64,000 nt of DNA, taken from Pseudoalteromonas luteoviolacea NCIMB 1942 (GTDB lineage: Bacteria; Pseudomonadota; Gammaproteobacteria; Enterobacterales; Alteromonadaceae). Below the pieces are notes generated by a model. That model had not been told where the DNA came from. It did no database searches and was given only the letters and a program-made list of their open reading frames with translations. Below are positions 1 through 8,305 of this stretch, one piece after another (the stretch's first letter is position 1; each line of letters opens with the position of its first letter). Both the position numbers and the translations under genes were made by a program. The DNA is taken from the NCBI RefSeq assembly GCF_001625595.1, contig NZ_AUXT01000145.1:1-64000 (forward strand), in the 5' to 3' direction.

Positions 1-358
1 ATTTAATGAAATTGGTATAACTGCAAGTGAAAATTGTTGTTTTTTATGCATCTTTTATTTCAGTTTATTTCGAGATATTTTGGAGTCGAAAGGGTTTGTA
101 AGTGGAATTTAAAAGCTGTCAATAGTTTTTTTGGTCTAGCTGCACTCGCTAGAATACGAGAGGTATATGAATAAAATCATAATATTAGCTCTTCATCTCT
201 AAGGCGTTGTATATTGCTTTGTAAATGAATGTAACAGCATTCAGTGGATTGGTGTTTTTTTGATAGAAAGTTGATTTATTTTGATGTATTATCCCGCCTT
301 GTGAACGGTTGATGGAAGATACTGTTCAGAATTGAAGTATTCAAAAGTGGAGCGTCAG
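1..358. other. AT-rich leader region upstream of the aryl polyene operon
   Basis: No convincing gene is visible on either strand here. The stretch is rich in A and T with several T-runs. It must hold the promoter for the operon that starts at 359, since all later gaps in that operon are 22 bp or less. A TATTAT at 287-292 could be a -10 box, but no -35 box lies at a normal distance (TTGATA at 260-265 is 21 bp away), so I do not call a promoter. The left end of the window cuts this region, so upstream regulators cannot be seen. Confidence 0.5.
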
Positions 359-1084
359 ATGCAATTTAAGTTAGCAGTCGACGATTGTTTTTTTCTTACT
401 CCCACACAGATAGGGAATATCGATCTCAAGCAGTTGCTTGGTAATCTTAAGCCAATGCAGAAAAGGCGCTTGAGCTACTTTGCCAAACTCGCTATGGGGA
501 GTTTACTACAGTTAGAAGATGATGCTTCTAAAAGCCTCTCATCCCAATATGGTTCAAATTGTGAACTGGTTTTTGCGAGTAGGCACGGCGACTTTCATAA
601 AACGAGTGAACTACTTGGCTCTTTAGCTGGTAAGGAGGAGCTGTCTCCGACTGCTTTTAGCCTTTCCGTCCACAATGCTGTATCTGGCCTTTACTCAATT
701 TTCAAAAATAAAAAAATACCAATAACGGCTATTTCTGCCGGAAAAGACACTTTTTTATCAGCGCTGACAGAATCTTATATACGGATTCATAGTAAACGGA
801 TAGATAAGATTATCTTGATATACGTAGACCAAGCACTTCCGGATCACTATCAGAGATTTTCTGATGAAGACCTTCAGGCGCATACTGTGGCCCTAGTATT
901 ATCTGCTTGCAATGAAAGCAGTAAAGGACCGCTAAACTTGGAATTTGAGAATGTATTAGACGTCGCAACGAATGTGGAAAGCAACGCTTGTCATAGCCTA
1001 CGTTTTTCTGAATGGATTACTTCTACAGAATCGCAATTAACGTTATCAAGTGAACGAATGAGTTGGGTAGTTAAAAAGTTATGA
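359..1084 (+). CDS. apeC: ApeC-like ketosynthase partner (chain-length-factor-like)
   Basis: A 241-residue protein of the short beta-ketoacyl-synthase N-terminal-domain family found as the first core gene of aryl polyene clusters. In studied systems the equivalent protein pairs with the ketosynthase ApeO, here at 12936. Residues 124-130 (AISAGKD) occupy the place of the ketosynthase nucleophile loop but carry no cysteine, so it should not condense chains itself. I chose ATG 359 over the upstream TTG at 332 because GTGGAG lies six bases before it and because the family typically starts with a short M-x-F-x-I/L strand, as here (MQFKL). It overlaps the next gene by ATGA. Role in chain-length control is inferred from the family. 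Confidence 0.75.
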   Translation: MQFKLAVDDCFFLTPTQIGNIDLKQLLGNLKPMQKRRLSYFAKLAMGSLLQLEDDASKSLSSQYGSNCELVFASRHGDFHKTSELLGSLAGKEELSPTAFSLSVHNAVSGLYSIFKNKKIPITAISAGKDTFLSALTESYIRIHSKRIDKIILIYVDQALPDHYQRFSDEDLQAHTVALVLSACNESSKGPLNLEFENVLDVATNVESNACHSLRFSEWITSTESQLTLSSERMSWVVKKL

Positions 1085-1857
1085 TTAAGCGTATGAATTA
1101 CTTACGTCGGTTAGTTTTGACGGGCGCATCGTTTACCCTTTTTGGAATTGGCGGGGTTTTTCTGTCTTTTATAGTTTTTCCGGTTCAGGCTTTAATTTTT
1201 CGTAATATAGAAAGACGCAAGCAAGTTGCAAGGTACAGTGTCCATCTTGGTTTTAAGTTTTTCCTAAAAGTAATGATGGCATTTGGCTTATGTAAAGTCG
1301 AAGCTGATATCGAAAAGAAACTACAAAACCTTAAAGGCAGCCTCATATTAGCTAACCACCCCTCATTAATTGATGTAGTTGTACTTATTTCAATGGTTCC
1401 AAATGCTGATTGTGTTGTAAAAGCGCATTTATTAAAAAACCCGTTTATGCGACGGGTTATCTTGGGTACTGGCTATATCAGTAATAGAGATCCAGAGCTG
1501 TTGATCTCCGATTGCCAGCATTCTCTCAAACAAGGTAATAACTTAATTATTTTCCCTGAGGGAACGAGAACTAATAAAGACAGCATATTGGATAATTTCC
1601 AGCGTGGTGCGGCAAATATTGCTTTGCGCTGTAATGCTTCTCTTACGTTGTTAAAAATTAGGGTAACACCAAGCACCTTAACTAAAAAAGAAAAGTGGTA
1701 CCACATTCCGGAGCAAAAAATTAAGTTCTCTCTAACGGAGTTAAATAGAGAGTTGTGTATTAAAAAGTACAATCATACTTCACTAAGTGTAGCTTCTAGA
1801 GCGCTGACTAAAGATTTGTGGAATATGTATGAGCAGGAGTTAAATGTAAATGGCTGA
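1081..1857 (+). CDS. apeD: PlsC-type acyltransferase of the aryl polyene operon
   Basis: A 258-residue 1-acyl-glycerol-3-phosphate acyltransferase-like protein. The H-x4-D catalytic motif is at residues 93-98 (HPSLID) and the acceptor-binding motif FPEGTR at 158-163. A hydrophobic segment at about residues 14-40 suggests inner-membrane attachment. In aryl polyene clusters this family is thought to attach the finished polyene acyl chain, or a fatty acid, to a lipid backbone; the exact acceptor is not readable from sequence. It starts inside the stop codon of apeC (ATGA) and overlaps the following acyl carrier protein gene by eight bases, so translation is probably coupled. Confidence 0.8.
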   Translation: MIKRMNYLRRLVLTGASFTLFGIGGVFLSFIVFPVQALIFRNIERRKQVARYSVHLGFKFFLKVMMAFGLCKVEADIEKKLQNLKGSLILANHPSLIDVVVLISMVPNADCVVKAHLLKNPFMRRVILGTGYISNRDPELLISDCQHSLKQGNNLIIFPEGTRTNKDSILDNFQRGAANIALRCNASLTLLKIRVTPSTLTKKEKWYHIPEQKIKFSLTELNRELCIKKYNHTSLSVASRALTKDLWNMYEQELNVNG

Positions 1858-2116
1858 TGAAATTTTAAAAGCTGTGGTAAAGAAGCTAATAATCGAGAGT
1901 CTCGATTTGGAAGATATCACACCTGAAGAAATTGTAGATGATGAACCTCTTTTTATTGATGGTTTAGGGCTAGATAGTATTGATGCGCTTGAACTTGGAC
2001 TAGCCGTTAAAAAGCAGTTTGGCGTGAAAATAGATGCAAATAGTGAAGATACAAAACAGCACTTTGCATCAGTAAATAGTTTATGTGATTTTATTTCGAG
2101 TAATACCGAAGGTTAA
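1850..2116 (+). CDS. apeE: Acyl carrier protein 1 of the aryl polyene operon
   Basis: An 88-residue acidic acyl carrier protein. The phosphopantetheine attachment serine is Ser43 in the motif GLDSIDALELG. It is one of two carriers encoded back to back; aryl polyene systems use such a pair, one or both carrying the growing polyene chain between ketosynthase, ketoreductase and dehydratase. Its start overlaps the end of the acyltransferase gene by eight bases. A phosphopantetheinyl transferase is not encoded in the window and would have to come from elsewhere in the genome. Which of the two carriers loads the aromatic starter cannot be decided from sequence. Confidence 0.88.
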   Translation: MADEILKAVVKKLIIESLDLEDITPEEIVDDEPLFIDGLGLDSIDALELGLAVKKQFGVKIDANSEDTKQHFASVNSLCDFISSNTEG

Positions 2117-2118
2117 CA

Positions 2119-2367
2119 ATGAGTTCTAGAGAAAATTTATTTAAAAAGCTAAGCGAAATTTTGGTTGAAGAGTTTGAAATTGAAGAGGACTCGATCAAGT
2201 CTGATGCTAATCTTTACGATGAATTGGATTTAGACAGCATCGATGCTGTCGACTTAGTCGTGAAATTACGTGAAATGACAGGCAAGAAAATTGACCCCGA
2301 AGCATTCAAGCAAGTTAGAACAGTGAATGATGTCATTGATGAAATGGAAAAGCTACTAAGTAAGTAA
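2119..2367 (+). CDS. apeF: Acyl carrier protein 2 of the aryl polyene operon
   Basis: An 82-residue acyl carrier protein with the carrier serine at position 40 in DLDSIDAVDL. It follows the first carrier after two bases. The two carriers differ clearly outside the serine motif, which suggests different partners rather than a recent duplication. Acidic helix II residues around the serine (D, E, D) fit interaction with basic patches on the operon's ketosynthases and dehydratases. Confidence 0.88.
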   Translation: MSSRENLFKKLSEILVEEFEIEEDSIKSDANLYDELDLDSIDAVDLVVKLREMTGKKIDPEAFKQVRTVNDVIDEMEKLLSK

Positions 2368-2372
2368 GGCAC

Positions 2373-2927
2373 TTGAAATTTTTAATAGGGACTATTCTTG
2401 CGTTCATGACCATCACCTATCCAATATTGGTATTTTTTGGATTGAAGTACTTTGATTTTCAGTTACTGGCGGTGGTTTTGGCAAGTGTGCTCGCGGTTAA
2501 ATTAGTGATACAGCGCAAAACGACTTCTAAAGTATTTAATTGTATTTTAGGAGGTGGGATTGGCTTATTAGCTCTATCTGCCGCGCTGAATTTACAGATC
2601 GGGATGTTATTGTATCCTGTTGTAATGAATGCTTGTATGTTGATTGTATTTGGTGCGTCTTTAAAGTGGAAACCATGTATTATAGAGCGTTTAGCGAGAC
2701 TTCGAGAGCCAGACTTACCGCCTAAGGGGGTCTTGTACACTGAAAAGGTGACCAAGGTGTGGTGTGCTTTTTTTGTCGTTAACATGCTAATTTCCCTGTA
2801 CACCGCGTTAATGACGCCTATAGAAGTTTGGACCTTATACAATGGCCTTGTAGCATACATCGCAATGGGACTACTGTTCTTAGGTGAATGGTTGGTTAGA
2901 ATTAAAGTCAGAAAACGTCATGATTAA
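2373..2927 (+). CDS. apeG: ApeG-like integral membrane protein (COG4648 type)
   Basis: A 184-residue protein with about five predicted membrane helices (roughly residues 3-27, 28-46, 58-78, 80-95, 127-147 and 152-175). This family is a constant but uncharacterised member of aryl polyene clusters and lies, as here, between the carrier proteins and the AMP ligase. The start is a TTG codon with AAGG a few bases upstream; the reading begins with a family-like hydrophobic stretch, and the next in-frame ATG at 2406 would delete part of helix 1. The function is unknown; a role in moving or anchoring the lipid-linked product is only a guess from topology. Confidence 0.7.
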   Translation: MKFLIGTILAFMTITYPILVFFGLKYFDFQLLAVVLASVLAVKLVIQRKTTSKVFNCILGGGIGLLALSAALNLQIGMLLYPVVMNACMLIVFGASLKWKPCIIERLARLREPDLPPKGVLYTEKVTKVWCAFFVVNMLISLYTALMTPIEVWTLYNGLVAYIAMGLLFLGEWLVRIKVRKRHD

Positions 2928-4284
2928 ACCCTCCAGTTGTAAACTAGCTAACTTTTCCTTTGTATCGGAGACTGGAGAAGTTAATACTGCTGAATCATTC
3001 TGGCGAGATGCCTGTCTATATGGTCAAAAGCTGAGCGCTACAAAGGTTCAATTAGGCAGCAAGCCAACTCTTACAGCAGTTTTGTTTGACAGCGAGCCCT
3101 ATGCTTTTGGCTACAAGTTATTTGCGCTACTTACGAAAGGCTTTGAAATCGTACTACCTAACAATTCGCAGCCATGCACATTACAGGATGCTGTTTCCCA
3201 TTCAGATATTGTGTGTGGTAACGAGCTTAGTGAAGTGGAAGGAAGTGGGGTTTGGATTGATGGTTTGCCTGATTCTGATCTTTATCACGAGCAAAGTATC
3301 GTCAATTGGCCACAAGGTGGTTCGATGGTTTTTTCAACTTCGGGCTCTACAGGTAAAAGTAAACAGATCAGAAAGTCTTGGCAGTCATTGCATCTGGAAT
3401 TAGAAACGCTCTTGTCGACCTTCAATATGTCATCTGCAAGGGAGTTTATCTCTACCGTTCCTCATTATCATATATACGGTTTGTTGTTCAGGTTACTACT
3501 ACCGATGAAACTAGGTGCGAAGATTCATTCCACTAAAGAATATCCGGAACACATTGTACCCATTATAAATTCAAATAAAAAAAATCGCTGTATATTGATT
3601 TCAAGTCCAGCATTTTTGAAGCGTTTGTGCAGCGATAATGTACTTAGCACAAGCGCTGATACGTTTTGCCATATTTTTTCTTCAGGTGGGAAACTTGAGC
3701 GGGAAACCGCCAAGCAGTTATATCAGCAGATGCACTTTTCCATCTGTGAGATTTATGGGAGTACTGAATCTGGCGGTATCGCATATAGAAAGCAAACTGA
3801 TGAGTTGGACTCGCTCTGGACTCTATTTAAGGGGATATCAGTTTCAGCCACAGCTGAAACTCAGCAGTTAGTATTGTGTTCGCCCTATTTGGACTTACAA
3901 CCATTCACAATGGATGACCAGGTGGAAATATGTTCGAATGGGCAATTTAAATTATTAGGGCGTATCGACCGGACTGTCAAAATCGAAGAAAAGCGGGTTA
4001 ATTTGAGTGATTTAGAGCGTACCCTTGAGGAGCATACATGGGTGCAGTCTTGCAAAGTGATCCTACTTGAGGGAAAGCGAACAGCGTTGGCTGCAATTGT
4101 CATTTTACATGAAGATAAAAGAGCACATTCATCAAAGCTTCATTTCAACCAGTCTTTAAGACAGCATCTAGCAAGTAAATTTGAATTGATATGTATACCC
4201 AAAAAATGGCGGTATGTAGAAGAGCTTCCTATAAACAACCAAGGGAAAACCACAGCAGCAGCATTGGAGAAACTTTTTGAATAA
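2920..4284 (+). CDS. apeH: AMP-dependent acyl/aryl ligase (ANL family)
   Basis: A 454-residue adenylate-forming enzyme. The nucleotide-binding loop STSGSTGKSK is at residues 139-148 and the YGSTESG motif follows about 140 residues later; the C-terminal lysine region (NNQGKTTAA) is present. In aryl polyene clusters this enzyme activates the aromatic starter acid and loads it on an acyl carrier protein. Together with the ammonia-lyase at 6340, the starter here may be a hydroxycinnamate rather than 4-hydroxybenzoate. ATG 2920 is preferred to an in-frame GTG at 2884 because it gives the short eight-base overlap typical of this operon. The protein is shorter than free-standing CoA ligases (about 520-550 residues), as usual for ApeH. 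Confidence 0.82.
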   Translation: MIKPSSCKLANFSFVSETGEVNTAESFWRDACLYGQKLSATKVQLGSKPTLTAVLFDSEPYAFGYKLFALLTKGFEIVLPNNSQPCTLQDAVSHSDIVCGNELSEVEGSGVWIDGLPDSDLYHEQSIVNWPQGGSMVFSTSGSTGKSKQIRKSWQSLHLELETLLSTFNMSSAREFISTVPHYHIYGLLFRLLLPMKLGAKIHSTKEYPEHIVPIINSNKKNRCILISSPAFLKRLCSDNVLSTSADTFCHIFSSGGKLERETAKQLYQQMHFSICEIYGSTESGGIAYRKQTDELDSLWTLFKGISVSATAETQQLVLCSPYLDLQPFTMDDQVEICSNGQFKLLGRIDRTVKIEEKRVNLSDLERTLEEHTWVQSCKVILLEGKRTALAAIVILHEDKRAHSSKLHFNQSLRQHLASKFELICIPKKWRYVEELPINNQGKTTAAALEKLFE

Positions 4285-4633
4285 TCTAATTACTAACCCC
4301 GAAGTGATTAATGTGATTAAAGAGGCGAGCACTGTGACACTTTCACTCCAGATCACTGAGCACATCACCTATTTTCAAGGACACTTTCCAGATGCACCTA
4401 TTTTAGCTGGAGTAGTGCAACTTGATTGGGCGATAAGTTATGCTCGGGAGATGTTTGACCTCACAGAAAGAGAAGTTGAAGAAGTACAGGTATTAAAGTT
4501 TCAAAACGTCATTGTACCCAACAGTCTTATTACTTTGCGGTTGGTAAAAAAATCACCATCAAAAATAGTCTTCGAGTATGAATCTGACAAAGGTAACCAT
4601 GCTTCTGGACGCATTGTTTTTGAGGGGGCTTAA
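4277..4633 (+). CDS. apeI: 3-hydroxyacyl-ACP dehydratase, small hotdog protein
   Basis: A 118-residue FabA/FabZ-like single hotdog domain. The catalytic histidine is His36 in FQGHFPDAPILAGVVQ, a clear FabZ-type motif. It should dehydrate 3-hydroxy intermediates to build the conjugated double bonds, acting together with the second dehydratase at 14107. The start is a TTG codon overlapping the end of apeH by eight bases, with GGAG at 4266-4269 seven bases upstream; no ATG is available before the catalytic motif. It is followed without gap by the glycosyltransferase gene. Confidence 0.82.
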   Translation: MNNLITNPEVINVIKEASTVTLSLQITEHITYFQGHFPDAPILAGVVQLDWAISYAREMFDLTEREVEEVQVLKFQNVIVPNSLITLRLVKKSPSKIVFEYESDKGNHASGRIVFEGA

Positions 4634-5383
4634 GTGAAATATTGCTTTATTATCCCAAATTACAATCATATTGATGGCTTTGCGGATCTAATTGGTAAGC
4701 TAAGTGAGTACTCGCTTCAAATTATTGTGATCAATGATGCAAGCACAGATTCTATTCAGTTTCAGTTGCTTGAAATTGCACAGCAAAATCCAAATGTTGT
4801 TTTGTGTCATCATCGCTTTAATCAAGGTAAAGGAGGTGCAGTACAAACAGGGTTAAATAAAGCAATTGAACTTGGGTTTTCCCATGCACTGCAAGTAGAT
4901 GCTGACGGTCAGCACAATTTACAAGACATTGATACGTTTTTATCTTTATCAAAGACTAATCCTGACGCACTGATTTCAGGGAGTCCTGTCTATGATGAAT
5001 CTGTACCAAAGCATCGCTATTATGCGCGTTACATAACCCACTTTTGGGTGTGTGTAGAAACCCTATCTAGAGAATTAAAAGATACGATGTGTGGATTCAG
5101 AGTATATCCTCTGGAAGCATATGATCGGCTAGCGAGTCGCACCTCACTTGGGAAAAGGATGGATTTTGATATTGAGGTCATGGTTAAACTCTACTGGCAA
5201 AAAACACCATTCAGATTCGTACCAACAAAAGTACACTATCCAGAAAATGGTATCTCTCATTTTAATGCATTGGACGACAATATCAGAATATCTTGGATGC
5301 ACACGCGTTTGTGCTTTGGGATGTTTTGGAGGAGTCCCGATTTATTAACCTGTTTAATGAAAAGAAGTTTTAGCAAGGTATGA
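4634..5383 (+). CDS. Family 2 glycosyltransferase (N-terminal half of split ApeJ)
   Basis: A 249-residue GT-A fold glycosyltransferase. It shows the N-terminal IIPNYNH strand, the nucleotide-sugar region VINDAST, RFNQGKGGAVQTG, and the metal-binding VDADGQH motif at about residues 93-99. In many aryl polyene clusters one long ApeJ protein fuses such a domain to an LpxL-like acyltransferase; here the two are separate genes joined by an ATGA overlap. The likely job is to add a sugar to the polyene lipid, from a nucleotide-activated or lipid-linked donor; the sugar cannot be predicted. The start is GTG, directly after the stop of apeI. Confidence 0.78.
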   Translation: MKYCFIIPNYNHIDGFADLIGKLSEYSLQIIVINDASTDSIQFQLLEIAQQNPNVVLCHHRFNQGKGGAVQTGLNKAIELGFSHALQVDADGQHNLQDIDTFLSLSKTNPDALISGSPVYDESVPKHRYYARYITHFWVCVETLSRELKDTMCGFRVYPLEAYDRLASRTSLGKRMDFDIEVMVKLYWQKTPFRFVPTKVHYPENGISHFNALDDNIRISWMHTRLCFGMFWRSPDLLTCLMKRSFSKV

Positions 5384-6339
5384 GTCAGAAACATTGGTCT
5401 CAAATTGGTGAGCGAGGTTCCCTTATAGGATTACGCTTCTTGTTAGGTGTTTATAAAGTTTTAGGCAAATACCCCCTTTGGGTATGCTTGTTCCCGGTGG
5501 TTTTCTATTTTTATCTAACAGATAAAAATGGCAGAAGTGCTTCTAAACAATTTTTGAAGAGAGTCTCTGAATATCAAAAGAATAATAAAGTGACTCATAA
5601 CCAAGTGTCGGTCCTGAAGCATTATTGTACTTTTGCTGATGCAGCCTTTGATAAGCTTGATGCTTGGTTGGGTAATATTGGCAATAATCAGATTGTTTAT
5701 AGCTGCCCAGATACGATGGAGAATATTGCACAGCAAGGAAAAGGAGCCATTTTTATCGGCTCTCATTTGGGAAACTTAGAAGTATGCAGAGCGATGAACC
5801 AAGATCGCTATGGAACCAAAATCAATGTACTTGTATTCACCCAGCATGCAATCAAATTCAATCAGTTGCTTAAGGACGTTGCTGATGATGTGGACCTCAA
5901 TATGATTCAAGTATCTAGTGTTGGCCCTGATACAGCAATGCTATTAAAAGAAAAGGTTGAGCAAGGAGAAATTGTTGTCATTGTTGGTGATAGAACTAGT
6001 CAATCCGTAGCAGGAAGGGTAATTTACTCGCCTTTTTTAGGGCTAGAAGCTCCATTTTCTCAAGGCCCATTTATTTTGGCTGCACTACTAGAATGTCCTA
6101 TCTATTGGCTGTTTTGTTTCAAAGAGGGGCGTAATTTCAAAGTATGTATCGAGCATGTGACAGACAAATTGAAGCTACCTCGTAAGCAGCGCCAAGAAGT
6201 ACTGTCAGACCTAATTGCCAGTTATGCAGGCAGGCTGGAGTATTACGCTATGAAGTATCCATTTCAGTGGTTTAATTTTTACGATTTCTGGCAGCGGGAC
6301 AACAGTGCTCAACGCGTCAGCTCAAAAGAGGATAAATAA
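5380..6339 (+). CDS. LpxL/HtrB-like acyltransferase (C-terminal half of split ApeJ)
   Basis: A 319-residue lysophospholipid/lipid A-type acyltransferase. The catalytic H-x4-E motif is His129-Glu134 in GSHLGNLE. A hydrophobic N-terminal segment near residues 31-48 would hold it at the inner membrane. It starts in the stop codon of the glycosyltransferase gene, so the two products are probably made together and act on the same molecule. In related clusters the two domains are one polypeptide. It is distinct from the genuine LpxL-type gene at 52372, which has the DQDYGR signature this protein lacks. Confidence 0.8.
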   Translation: MSQKHWSQIGERGSLIGLRFLLGVYKVLGKYPLWVCLFPVVFYFYLTDKNGRSASKQFLKRVSEYQKNNKVTHNQVSVLKHYCTFADAAFDKLDAWLGNIGNNQIVYSCPDTMENIAQQGKGAIFIGSHLGNLEVCRAMNQDRYGTKINVLVFTQHAIKFNQLLKDVADDVDLNMIQVSSVGPDTAMLLKEKVEQGEIVVIVGDRTSQSVAGRVIYSPFLGLEAPFSQGPFILAALLECPIYWLFCFKEGRNFKVCIEHVTDKLKLPRKQRQEVLSDLIASYAGRLEYYAMKYPFQWFNFYDFWQRDNSAQRVSSKEDK

Positions 6340-7884
6340 GTGAGTAAAAGTACCATTACTTTTGGTAACAACAAGCTTACCATAAAAAACATCGTTGATA
6401 TTGCGCAAGACAAAACGACAGTTGCATTGAGTGGCGATGAGCACTTCGCAGAAAAGATTGATTCTGCAGTAGCCTTTCTTGAAAGTTTGCTTGATGAAGA
6501 GGGGGTTATTTATGGCGTGACAACTGGCTATGGAGACTCGGTTACAGTTGATATTCCATTGAATTTAGTGAACGAGCTACCTTTGCATTTAACCCGCTTT
6601 CACGGTTGTGGTTTGGGAGAGTATTTCGATGAGCAACAAGGTAAAGCGATTTTAGCGGCCCGTTTGGCCTCTCTATCGCAAGGCTTTTCAGGGGTTGATT
6701 GGCCAATGTTGAAATTGCTTCGTGAGTTCATTAACCAAGATATCATTCCTCGTATTCCTCAGGAGGGATCAGTTGGTGCCAGTGGTGATTTAACACCGCT
6801 TTCATACATTGCTGGAGCCTTAGTTGGAGAGCGTGATGTGTATTATAAAGGTGAGGTCAAAAATAGTAAGGCAGTGATGCAAGAGCTTGGCTTGAAGCCT
6901 ATTTCGCTCAGGCCTAAAGAAGGTTTAGCAATAATGAATGGCACAGCGGTGATGACTGCACTTGCTTGTCTCGCACATGATCGCGCAGCGTATCTAAGCG
7001 GGCTTGCGACCAGAGTGACTTCATTGGCAAGTATTGCTTTGCAAGGCAATACGCACCATTTCGACGAAATTTTGTTTAGCGTTAAACCTCATCAAGGACA
7101 ACAAAAAGTTGCTGCACGGATCCGCTCCGACTTACGTCATGTTGAGCATCCAAGGAACTCACCGCGTTTGCAAGATAGATATTCAATTCGGTGTGCACCT
7201 CACGTCATTGGTGTACTGGAAGATAGTCTACCATTTTTTGAAACTACCATTGAAAATGAACTTAACTCGGCAAATGACAATCCAATTATTGATGGTGTGG
7301 GTCAACATGTTTTACATGGCGGTCATTTTTACGGTGGCCACATTGCGATGGTGATGGACTCGTTAAAAACGGCAGTTGCTAACTTGGCGGATCTCGCAGA
7401 TAGACAGTTGGCTTCTTTAGTGGATACCCGCTACAACAATGGTTTACCTTCAAATCTATCTGGTAGTTGTGAAGAGCGAAAGTATATCAACCATGGGTTT
7501 AAGGCTGTGCAAATCGGTGCGTCAGCATATACAGCTGAGGCATTAAAACTTACCATGCCAGCAAGTGTTTTTTCTCGCTCAACCGAATGTCACAACCAAG
7601 ATAAAGTAAGTATGGGAACTATATCTGCAAGAGACGCTCTGAGAGTATTACAGCTAACAGAACAAGTTGTAGCAAGCACGTTGCTTGCAGCTGTGCAGGG
7701 AGTGAGGTTGAGAATTGCACAAGGGCAATTAACACGTGACGACCTGGAAGAAAGTGTTGGTAAGATGTTCGATGATATTGATGCATCATTTCCGCTACTG
7801 GTTGAGGATAGACCATTAGAGCAAACACTTAGAGAAACGATAGCATCGATTCAAGGACAAAAATGGAAACTCTATGAGAAATAA
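6340..7884 (+). CDS. Aromatic amino acid ammonia-lyase (HAL/TAL/PAL family)
   Basis: A 514-residue MIO enzyme. The Ala147-Ser148-Gly149 triad in VGASGDLTPLSY forms the methylidene-imidazolone cofactor. The catalytic Tyr in GVTTGYG (about residues 59-65) and the NDNP motif later in the chain are present. The substrate-selectivity pair aligns as Phe87-His88 (TRFHGCGLG), unlike Ser-His of histidine ammonia-lyases, His-Leu of Rhodobacter-type tyrosine lyases or Phe-Leu of phenylalanine lyases. The usual histidine degradation genes (hutU, hutI) are absent. Its position in the operon argues that it makes cinnamate or 4-coumarate as starter acid for the ligase at 2920. It starts with GTG directly after the acyltransferase gene. 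Confidence 0.85.
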   Translation: MSKSTITFGNNKLTIKNIVDIAQDKTTVALSGDEHFAEKIDSAVAFLESLLDEEGVIYGVTTGYGDSVTVDIPLNLVNELPLHLTRFHGCGLGEYFDEQQGKAILAARLASLSQGFSGVDWPMLKLLREFINQDIIPRIPQEGSVGASGDLTPLSYIAGALVGERDVYYKGEVKNSKAVMQELGLKPISLRPKEGLAIMNGTAVMTALACLAHDRAAYLSGLATRVTSLASIALQGNTHHFDEILFSVKPHQGQQKVAARIRSDLRHVEHPRNSPRLQDRYSIRCAPHVIGVLEDSLPFFETTIENELNSANDNPIIDGVGQHVLHGGHFYGGHIAMVMDSLKTAVANLADLADRQLASLVDTRYNNGLPSNLSGSCEERKYINHGFKAVQIGASAYTAEALKLTMPASVFSRSTECHNQDKVSMGTISARDALRVLQLTEQVVASTLLAAVQGVRLRIAQGQLTRDDLEESVGKMFDDIDASFPLLVEDRPLEQTLRETIASIQGQKWKLYEK

Positions 7885-8305
7885 AAAGGTATTGCTTGAG
7901 GCACATGTCGAAATTGAAATCCCGTTTCACGATTGTGACCCAATGAATGTGGTCTGGCATGGTAACTACGCGCGCTACTTTGAAGTGGCGCGCTGTAAGC
8001 TACTAGACAAATTCAATTTTGGATATAACAACATGGAAAAATTAGGTTATGTATGGCCAATAATTGATATGCAAACCAAGTTTGTTGGGGCTTGCGTGTT
8101 TGGCCAAAAGATCAATATTGTGGCTCAATTGGTTGAGTATGAAACACGTTTGAAAATCAACTATTTAATAACAGATAAAGAAACAGGTCGCAAATTAACC
8201 AAAGGCACTACAACACAAGTAGCTGTGGATAAGGTTACAAAAGAAATGCAATTTGGTACGCCACAGAGGCTAGTCGATAAATTAAAGGCAGCGATAGAAC
8301 AGTGA
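7874..8305 (+). CDS. apeK: 4-hydroxybenzoyl-CoA-type thioesterase
   Basis: A 143-residue hotdog thioesterase. The 4HBT motif HDCDPMNVVWHGNY is at residues 19-32, with Asp22 as the expected active-site acid. In aryl polyene clusters the thioesterase is thought to release the finished polyene acid or to edit stalled chains. It overlaps the ammonia-lyase gene by 11 bases and its stop shares a base with the next start, so it is translated as part of the same chain of genes. Confidence 0.82.
   Translation: MRNKKVLLEAHVEIEIPFHDCDPMNVVWHGNYARYFEVARCKLLDKFNFGYNNMEKLGYVWPIIDMQTKFVGACVFGQKINIVAQLVEYETRLKINYLITDKETGRKLTKGTTTQVAVDKVTKEMQFGTPQRLVDKLKAAIEQ

Noticed and set aside
260-292. Promoter of the aryl polyene operon (TTGATA and TATTAT)
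   Set aside because: The spacing of 21 bp is too long for a sigma-70 promoter and other AT-rich pairs are equally good; no choice can be supported.
2884-2919. Earlier GTG start for the AMP ligase
   Set aside because: It adds 12 residues unlike the family and makes a 44-bp overlap, while ATG 2920 gives the short overlap typical of this operon.
6340-7884. Histidine utilisation enzyme HutH
   Set aside because: No hutU, hutI or hutC lies nearby, the selectivity pair is not Ser-His, and the gene is embedded in a pigment operon.
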